Source of the DNA: Desulfoprunum sp.
Lineage (GTDB): Bacteria > Desulfobacterota > Desulfobulbia > Desulfobulbales > Desulfocapsaceae
NCBI GenBank assembly: GCA_030696435.1
Contig: JAUYSF010000492.1
Coordinates: 1 to 6,195 of the forward strand
Direction of reading: 5' to 3'
Length of the DNA stretch: 6,195 nt
Shown here: positions 1-4,760 of the stretch, piece by piece
How the letters are laid out: the number at the start of each line of letters is the position of its first letter
Numbering within the stretch: the stretch's first letter is position 1
Notes under the pieces: model-generated
What the model was told of the DNA's origin: nothing
What the model saw: the letters and a program-made list of their open reading frames with translations, nothing else
Database searches by the model: none
Translations under genes and position numbers: made by a program

Positions 1-1883
1 AAGAAATGGTCAAAAAGGATGTGCGTGACGGACTGGTTGATAGAGTTGTCGTTGCGGCCTGTACCCCCAGAACCCACGAACCGATTTTCCGGGCAGCCAT
101 CGAGAAGGCTGGATTGAATAAGTATCTTTTCGAGATGGCCAATATCCGTGATCAGGCCAGTTGGGTGCATGGCCACGATCATGAAGGGGCGACTGAGAAG
201 GCCAAACTGGTCGTGGCCTCAGCCGTCGGCAAGGCTCGCCATCTTAACCCTCTGCACGATAAATTCGTCGAAGTGACGGATGCGGCTCTCGTTATCGGAG
301 CCGGTATCGGCGGCATCAGCGCCGCCCTTATGCTTGCCAATATGGGACACAAGACCTATCTGGTGGAGAAGGAGCCTTCCATCGGCGGCGTCATGGCCCA
401 GCTCGACAAGACCTTTCCCACCAACGACTGTTCCGCTTGTATCCTCACCCCGATGATGGTCGAGGCCTTCAATCATCCCAATATTGAGACCCTAGCCTAC
501 TCGGAAGTCGACGATGTCGAGGGCTATATCGGTAATTTCAAAGTCAAGGTCCGGCAGAAACAGAGCTATATCGACTGGGATAAATGCACCGGTTGTGGCG
601 ATTGCGCCGCCAAATGTCCATCAAAGACCTCGGATAAATTCAACGCCGGTCTGTCCGACAGAAGAGCAGCCTATATCATGTTTCCCCAGGCGGTGCCCAA
701 AAAGGCCGTTGTCGACATTGAACATTGCATCAACTGCGCCGGTCGAGAGATCGGTACTCCTGTCAAGATCAACGAAAAGACCGGCAAACCGATCCTCGCG
801 CCATGCGAGCGCGCCTGTCCGGCCGGGGCCATCGACCGCTCTCTGCCGTTGGATCCCCGAGGTACCGTCAAGGAGATCGAGGTAGGTTCCATCGTCGTCA
901 CCACCGGCTATCAAGTCATGGATAAGGGCTGGTTCAAAGAAATGGCCCCGGCCTCGCCCAACGTCATCACCGCTCTGCAGCTTGAACGCCTGATCTCGGC
1001 CACCGGTCCGACCGGCGGCAAGTTGTTGCGTCCGTCCGACAATGAGAAACCGCACACCATGACCTTCGTCTCCTGTGTGGGCTCGCGTGATGTCAATTTT
1101 CATACCCACTGTTCGCGCTTCTGCTGCATGTACATGATCAAACAGGCCCGGCTCTTAAAAGAAAAATACCCGGATCTGGTCATTAATATGCATTTCATCG
1201 ATGTCCGCTCGCCCGGCAAGTCCTATGACGAGTATTACACCGGTGCCCGTGAGATGGGGATCAACTTCTTCAAGGGTAAGGTCGGCGGTATTGAGATGCT
1301 GCCGGGCGACCAGTTGCGGGTCCTGGCCTATGATATGGAGTCCGGTAACAATATCGAATACGCCTCTGATCTGGTTATTCTGGCCACAGCCGTCGAGCTG
1401 CCGGCCGATGCCACATCGCTTGCCCAGAAGCTTGGTCTGCAGTTCTGCGGCAACAATTTCTTCCGCGAACTCCACCCCAAACTCGGTCCGGTCGAGACGG
1501 CTGTGGCCGGGCTCTTTATCGCCGGTTGCTGCCAGGGACCAAAGGATATCCCCGACACGGTCTCCCAGGCCAAGGGTGCCGCCGCAGCTGCTGCCGTGCC
1601 CCTCTCCCAGGGTAGAGTCAAGATCGAGGCGACCATCTCCGAAATAGATTCCGATAAATGCAGTGGTTGCGGGATCTGCGAGCCACTCTGTCCCTATCAT
1701 GCCATCAGCATGAAGGATTATACCGATCGGCAGCGTGGCTTTATCGAGCGTCATGCCGTCATTGAAATGTCATCGTGCAAGGGGTGCGGTGTCTGTACCT
1801 CGGCCTGTCCGTCAGCCGCCATCAGATTGCATGGCTATGAAGAAGAGCAGATCTATGCCCAGATCGCGGCCCTGACTGCATAA
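1..1883 (+). CDS. hdrA: CoB-CoM heterodisulfide reductase subunit A (HdrA), FAD/FeS electron-bifurcating subunit, 5' partial
   Basis: Flavoprotein core of the Hdr complex, thought to bifurcate electrons at FAD between ferredoxin and the HdrBC disulfide branch. Residues are numbered from the first in-frame ATG (base 6). That ATG is probably internal: the frame is open to the window edge, and the N-terminal part of HdrA is missing (about 50 residues, judged from remembered homologs). Visible in order: N-terminal domain with VVAACTPRTHEP (15-26); FAD-binding GAGIGG (98-103) followed by EKEPSIGG; DCSAC (C142, C145); inserted ferredoxin domain with C194, C197, C200, C204 and C241, C244, C267, C271; the CVGSR element with C357, C369, C373, C374, ligands of the HdrA-specific [4Fe-4S] cluster; AGCCQGPKDIPDTVSQAKGA, the end of the flavin domain; and two C-terminal clusters (C552, C555, C558, C562 and C591, C594, C597, C601). 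No MvhD fusion is present; mvhD is a separate gene downstream. Family assignment is very secure. Confidence 0.96.
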   Translation, partial: EMVKKDVRDGLVDRVVVAACTPRTHEPIFRAAIEKAGLNKYLFEMANIRDQASWVHGHDHEGATEKAKLVVASAVGKARHLNPLHDKFVEVTDAALVIGAGIGGISAALMLANMGHKTYLVEKEPSIGGVMAQLDKTFPTNDCSACILTPMMVEAFNHPNIETLAYSEVDDVEGYIGNFKVKVRQKQSYIDWDKCTGCGDCAAKCPSKTSDKFNAGLSDRRAAYIMFPQAVPKKAVVDIEHCINCAGREIGTPVKINEKTGKPILAPCERACPAGAIDRSLPLDPRGTVKEIEVGSIVVTTGYQVMDKGWFKEMAPASPNVITALQLERLISATGPTGGKLLRPSDNEKPHTMTFVSCVGSRDVNFHTHCSRFCCMYMIKQARLLKEKYPDLVINMHFIDVRSPGKSYDEYYTGAREMGINFFKGKVGGIEMLPGDQLRVLAYDMESGNNIEYASDLVILATAVELPADATSLAQKLGLQFCGNNFFRELHPKLGPVETAVAGLFIAGCCQGPKDIPDTVSQAKGAAAAAAVPLSQGRVKIEATISEIDSDKCSGCGICEPLCPYHAISMKDYTDRQRGFIERHAVIEMSSCKGCGVCTSACPSAAIRLHGYEEEQIYAQIAALTA

Positions 1884-1887
1884 GGAG
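1882..1887 (+). promoter_or_regulatory. Ribosome binding site of hdrC
   Basis: AAGGAG begins inside the hdrA stop codon (TAA at 1881-1883) and lies 7 bases before the hdrC ATG at 1895. The spacing is near ideal and supports this start and close coupling of hdrC translation to hdrA. Confidence 0.85.
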
Positions 1888-1894
1888 AACAAAC

Positions 1895-2398
1895 ATGATT
1901 ATCGACCAGAAAAAGATCGATGAAGCCATCGAGATCATCAAAGGACACGGTGGACATGGCATCCAGAAATGTGTCCAGTGCGGTGCCTGTTCGGCCGTCT
2001 GTCCCGGTGTCAAAGCCGGATTTCCCCTGCTCTGCCGGGCCCTGATCAGGGAACTGCTGAACGGTCATCTTGAAGAAAACATTGAAAATTCGTCAAGCTG
2101 GGGCTGCCAGGCCTGCAACCGCTGTACCGAGGTCTGCCCGCAGGGCGTGCGGCCGCAGGAGGTGGTCTTTGCCTTCAGGCGATATCAGGCTCTGGAGCTG
2201 GCCTTCTCCACCTCATCCGTCACCAGCCAGATGAACCTGTATGAGACCGGTCATGCCGTCTTCAGCGATCCCAAGGAAGCACGCCGAAAGGTTGGCCTAC
2301 CGGAAGAGACACCGACTTCAGCCTTTAATGAAGAGGCTCAAAAAGAGATTCGGACCCTCATGGACAACAGTCCCATGGGCGAGCTGGGATTATTCTAA
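1895..2398 (+). CDS. hdrC: Heterodisulfide reductase subunit C (HdrC), two-[4Fe-4S] electron-transfer subunit
   Basis: Small ferredoxin-like subunit (167 aa) that relays electrons from HdrA to the disulfide-reducing subunit HdrB. Two full cluster motifs are visible: C26-x2-C29-x2-C32-x3-C36-P and C71-x2-C74-x2-C77-x3-C81-P, the pattern of a two-[4Fe-4S] HdrC. Between them are helical segments including a GFPLLCRALIRELLNG stretch. The C-terminal third after the second motif (VRPQEVVFAFRRYQAL onward) is the usual HdrC tail ending in short acidic and hydrophobic residues. No membrane segment is seen, which separates it from the membrane-bound HdrE/DsrM type. It sits 11 bases after hdrA and 14 bases before hdrB. 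The hdrA-hdrC-hdrB order agrees with HdrC bridging the other two. Start is ATG at 1895 with a good ribosome site. Assignment is secure. Confidence 0.95.
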   Translation: MIIDQKKIDEAIEIIKGHGGHGIQKCVQCGACSAVCPGVKAGFPLLCRALIRELLNGHLEENIENSSSWGCQACNRCTEVCPQGVRPQEVVFAFRRYQALELAFSTSSVTSQMNLYETGHAVFSDPKEARRKVGLPEETPTSAFNEEAQKEIRTLMDNSPMGELGLF

Positions 2399-2401
2399 AA
2401 T

Positions 2402-2408
2402 AAAGGAG
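2402..2408 (+). promoter_or_regulatory. Ribosome binding site of hdrB, ambiguous start choice
   Basis: AAAGGAG lies in the 14-base gap after hdrC. It is 4 bases before the ATG at 2413 and 10 bases before a second in-frame ATG at 2419. Neither spacing is clearly better, so hdrB may begin with MIMEQIG or MEQIG. The difference is two residues and does not affect any motif. Confidence 0.8.
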
Positions 2409-2412
2409 ATAG

Positions 2413-3336
2413 ATGATAATGGAACAAATTGGATTATATCTCGGATGCAATATTCCGCTCAAGGCTCCAGATATCGAGCAGTCTTTTAGAAAGATATTCC
2501 CGCCACTTGGTGTGCAGCCGGTGGATCTGGAAGGCGCCGGTTGCTGTCCCGCCTGGGGCACCGCCCCGTCTTTTGATCTCAACACCTGGTGTGCCATCTC
2601 CAGCCGCAATATCACCATTGCCGAAGACAAAAATCTCGACATCATGACCGGCTGCAATTCCTGCTTTGGCGTGCTCTCCGAGGCCAAGCATTTCATGGGA
2701 AACGCGGCCACCCGGAAAGTGGTCAATGGCAGTCTGGCCAAGATCAACCGCGAGTTCAAGGGAACCTCGGATATCTATCATGTCGCCCATGTTCTGCATA
2801 AGAAGATCGGTGTGGCGAAGATCAAAGAGAATCTCAAATTCAGTCTGGCCGGGCTGAAAATCGCCGTGCAGACCGGCTGTCACACGCTCTGGCCCTCCGA
2901 TGTCTACAAGGTCAAGGAAGAGAACTCCTACTATCCGACTATTCTCAAAGATCTGTGCGAGGTGACGGGGGCGACAGTCCCTCATTACTCACGTCTTGAG
3001 GGTTGCTGCGGCATGGGCGGTATGCGCTCTACCGATGCCGAGAAATCGCTGAAACTGTTCAAAGAGAAACTGCTGTCGATCAAGGAGGAGACCGATGCCG
3101 ATATGATCGTCACCACCTGCTCGTCGTGTTTTCTGCAGTTCGACATGTCACAGCCCATCTTGAAAGAACGGGGAGAGATCGATTTTGAGCCGATCCCGAC
3201 CTTCTACTATACCCAGTTACTGGCCTTGGCCATGGGTTTTGAGCCCCAGCAGGTCGCCAGTATTTCCCAGATCGACCGAAGGCCGATCATCGCAGAGATT
3301 CAGAGCGAAAAACGCCGCATCAAGGAGGGAATGTAA
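2413..3336 (+). CDS. hdrB: Heterodisulfide reductase subunit B (HdrB), CCG-domain catalytic subunit
   Basis: Catalytic subunit for disulfide reduction (307 aa from ATG 2413; 305 aa if ATG 2419 is used). Two CCG (cysteine-rich) domains are visible. The first is C12-x31-C44C45-x35-C81-x2-C84. The second is C156-x41-C198C199-x36-C236-x2-C239, with GCH at 155-157 and GCCGMGG from 197. In the methanogen structure each CCG domain holds a non-cubane [4Fe-4S] cluster and the two cleave the heterodisulfide; with all ligands present, both clusters should form here. The gap of 41 in the second motif is slightly above the usual 31-39. No signal peptide or membrane helix is visible, so it should act in the cytoplasm on HdrC electrons. 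The natural disulfide is unknown if the host is a non-methanogen. hdrB ends 2 bases before mvhD and carries the mvhD ribosome site in its last codons. Confidence 0.95.
   Translation: MIMEQIGLYLGCNIPLKAPDIEQSFRKIFPPLGVQPVDLEGAGCCPAWGTAPSFDLNTWCAISSRNITIAEDKNLDIMTGCNSCFGVLSEAKHFMGNAATRKVVNGSLAKINREFKGTSDIYHVAHVLHKKIGVAKIKENLKFSLAGLKIAVQTGCHTLWPSDVYKVKEENSYYPTILKDLCEVTGATVPHYSRLEGCCGMGGMRSTDAEKSLKLFKEKLLSIKEETDADMIVTTCSSCFLQFDMSQPILKERGEIDFEPIPTFYYTQLLALAMGFEPQQVASISQIDRRPIIAEIQSEKRRIKEGM
3322..3328 (+). promoter_or_regulatory. Ribosome binding site of mvhD, inside the end of hdrB
   Basis: AAGGAGG lies wholly within the last codons of hdrB, 10 bases before the mvhD ATG at 3339. The hdrB stop (3334-3336) lies between the site and the start, an arrangement typical of translational coupling. 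Confidence 0.8.
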
Positions 3337-3338
3337 TC

Positions 3339-3755
3339 ATGTCATTCAGCCCAAATATCGTTGGATTTGCCTGTCAATGGTGCACCTATGCGGGTGCCGA
3401 TCTTGCCGGCAATCTGCGCTGTAAATATCCGCCCACGGTTAAACTGATCAAGGTCCCGTGCTCCGGTCGGGTCAAGCCCGAGTATATTCTTGAGGCCCTG
3501 GCCCAAGGGGCAGACGGTGTTCTGGTCGGCGGTTGTCATTTTGGTGACTGCCATTACAAAGACGGTAATCATAAGACCAAAAACCGTATGGATCTGCTCA
3601 AAAAACTTATTGAGGATATGGGTTTTGACCCGAGGCGTTTCAGACTCGAATGGATATCCGGTGCCGAGGGCCAGAAATTTGCCCAGGTGATCACGGAATT
3701 CACCGAAGAATTGATTGCCCTTGGGCCAAATCCCCTGAAAGGAGGAAAAGAGTAA
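3339..3755 (+). CDS. mvhD: MvhD / FlpD-type [2Fe-2S] subunit linking hydrogenase to HdrA
   Basis: Small iron-sulfur protein (138 aa, normal for stand-alone MvhD) that carries electrons from MvhAG to HdrA. The five conserved cysteines are C12 and C15 (ACQWCTYAGAD), C41 (VPCSGRV), and C66 and C71 (GGCHFGDCHY). An additional C28 (LRCKYPP) sits where I expect a non-cysteine residue in methanogen MvhD. The GADGVLVGGCH and EWISGAEGQKF blocks are family hallmarks. In many bacteria and some archaea this domain is fused to HdrA, or pairs with formate dehydrogenase instead. Here it is separate and directly followed by mvhG and mvhA, which fixes H2 as the likely electron source. Its stop codon TAA shares its last A with the mvhG start (TAATG), so the two genes are probably translationally coupled. 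Confidence 0.95.
   Translation: MSFSPNIVGFACQWCTYAGADLAGNLRCKYPPTVKLIKVPCSGRVKPEYILEALAQGADGVLVGGCHFGDCHYKDGNHKTKNRMDLLKKLIEDMGFDPRRFRLEWISGAEGQKFAQVITEFTEELIALGPNPLKGGKE
3738..3745 (+). promoter_or_regulatory. Ribosome binding site of mvhG, decides the start
   Basis: AAAGGAGG within the end of mvhD, 9 bases before ATG 3755. The mvhG frame is open upstream to an ATG at 3650, but that extension overlaps mvhD by 106 bases, resembles no hydrogenase N-terminus and lacks such a site. The start at 3755 is therefore chosen. Confidence 0.88.
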
Positions 3756-4726
3756 TGACTGAAAAACTGAAAGTCGGCTTTCTGCTGCTGGGCGGCTGTG
3801 CCGGTTGTGAAATGGCCGTTGTCGATCTCTCGGAAAAACTGGTCGATGCCCTGGCCCATCTTGAGGTGGTCTTCTGGGCTCCGACTGTGGCCGACGTGAA
3901 ATATAACGATCTTGAGGCGATGGAGGATAACTTCATCGATGTCGCCTTCATCGACGGCATGATCCGGCTGGATGAGCATATCCATATGGCCAAGGTCATG
4001 CGCAAAAAGGCCAAGACCCTGATCGCCTTCGGGGTTTGTGCGGCCCTCGGCGGCACGGCCGGTATGAGCAGTCTCCACACCAAGGAGGAGCTGTTCTCCA
4101 AGGCCTTTAAAAACACCCCAACCACCGACAACCCGGACGGTATCTACCCGCAGGCCCACTGCCTGGTGGATGGCAAATATAATCTGACCCTGCCGACCTA
4201 TGAAGACAAGGTGCGGACCCTCAATCAGATCGTCGATGTCGACTACTATATCGGTGGTTGCCCGCCGCACCACGGCCATGTAGCCGTGGCGATAGGGGCT
4301 TTGGTCAGCCGTCAGCTGCCGCCGAAAGGTTCCTGGATCACCAACGGCAAGGCGGTCTGTGATGTCTGTAAACGTAACCCCACTCGTAATGGTTTTTCCG
4401 GCCGGGTCATGGTCGATAAGGTCCTGCGTATGGTCGATGGGGTGCCCGATGAGCATATCTGCCTGCTTCAGCAGGGCTATATCTGTTTCGGGCCGATCAC
4501 TCAGGGCGACTGCGGCGGCTCCTGCCTTACCGTCAACACCCCCTGTCGCGGTTGCGGCGGGCCGATTCCCGGCAACGAGGATTACGGCGCCCAGGCCTTG
4601 AGCAGTATCGCCTCCATTCTCGACAATGAGGATACCACCGCCATGCTCATGGAGAAATATTCCAACCTGGCCAAGTTCTTTTACCGATATGCCCTCCCGT
4701 CAGGCACCCTTCCCCGGAAGATGTAG
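3755..4726 (+). CDS. mvhG: F420-non-reducing [NiFe] hydrogenase small subunit (MvhG), group 3c type
   Basis: Electron-transfer subunit (323 aa) that carries electrons from the NiFe site in MvhA to MvhD through three [4Fe-4S] clusters. Proximal cluster ligands are C15 and C18 (LGGCAGCE), C95 (FGVCAALGG) and C169 (GGCPPHH). The other two clusters can be built from C202, C205 (AVCDVCKR), C236, C244 (CLLQQGYICFGP), C253, C257, C264 and C267 (CRGCGGP). That is twelve cysteines, the full set for the MvhG family. There is no twin-arginine signal peptide before the first motif, so this is a cytoplasmic enzyme and not a periplasmic uptake hydrogenase. The position after the first CxxC carries Glu19, where methanogen MvhG has His as I recall. 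It overlaps mvhD by one base and is 34 bases upstream of mvhA. The C-terminal FFYRYALPSGTLPRKM resembles the usual MvhG ending. Confidence 0.95.
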   Translation: MTEKLKVGFLLLGGCAGCEMAVVDLSEKLVDALAHLEVVFWAPTVADVKYNDLEAMEDNFIDVAFIDGMIRLDEHIHMAKVMRKKAKTLIAFGVCAALGGTAGMSSLHTKEELFSKAFKNTPTTDNPDGIYPQAHCLVDGKYNLTLPTYEDKVRTLNQIVDVDYYIGGCPPHHGHVAVAIGALVSRQLPPKGSWITNGKAVCDVCKRNPTRNGFSGRVMVDKVLRMVDGVPDEHICLLQQGYICFGPITQGDCGGSCLTVNTPCRGCGGPIPGNEDYGAQALSSIASILDNEDTTAMLMEKYSNLAKFFYRYALPSGTLPRKM

Positions 4727-4744
4727 GCTGAAAATTGGGCTTTT

Positions 4745-4753
4745 AAAAAGGAG
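4745..4753 (+). promoter_or_regulatory. Ribosome binding site of mvhA, decides the GTG start
   Basis: AAAAAGGAG in the 34-base gap between mvhG and mvhA, 7 bases before GTG 4761. An out-of-frame ATG at 4757 is only 3 bases away and opens a 13-codon frame ending at 4798. The in-frame ATG at 4785 would remove the conserved KKIEINP segment. GTG 4761 is therefore the best start. Confidence 0.85.
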
Positions 4754-4760
4754 TAGATGC

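Noticed and set aside
1155..1754. A 199-codon minus-strand open frame opposite hdrA
   Set aside because: Mirror of the conserved HdrA coding frame; no family resemblance and no supporting ribosome site noted.
1..1883. HdrA as a complete gene starting at ATG 6
   Set aside because: The frame is open to the window edge, there is no ribosome site visible, and the protein begins in the middle of the conserved N-terminal domain.
3650..3754. N-terminal extension of mvhG from an upstream in-frame ATG
   Set aside because: Would overlap mvhD by over 100 bases, the added residues do not look like a hydrogenase N-terminus or signal peptide, and the start at 3755 has a strong ribosome site at ideal spacing.
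3569..4456. A 295-codon open frame on the minus strand opposite mvhD/mvhG
   Set aside because: It lies opposite two clearly identified genes, its product is rich in His/Asp/Gly with no recognisable domain, and such antisense frames are common opposite GC-rich genes with codon bias.
4727..4760. Possible terminator or promoter in the mvhG-mvhA gap
   Set aside because: Only a weak AAAA/TTTT pairing is possible, with no GC stem or U tract; the gap is explained by the mvhA ribosome site.
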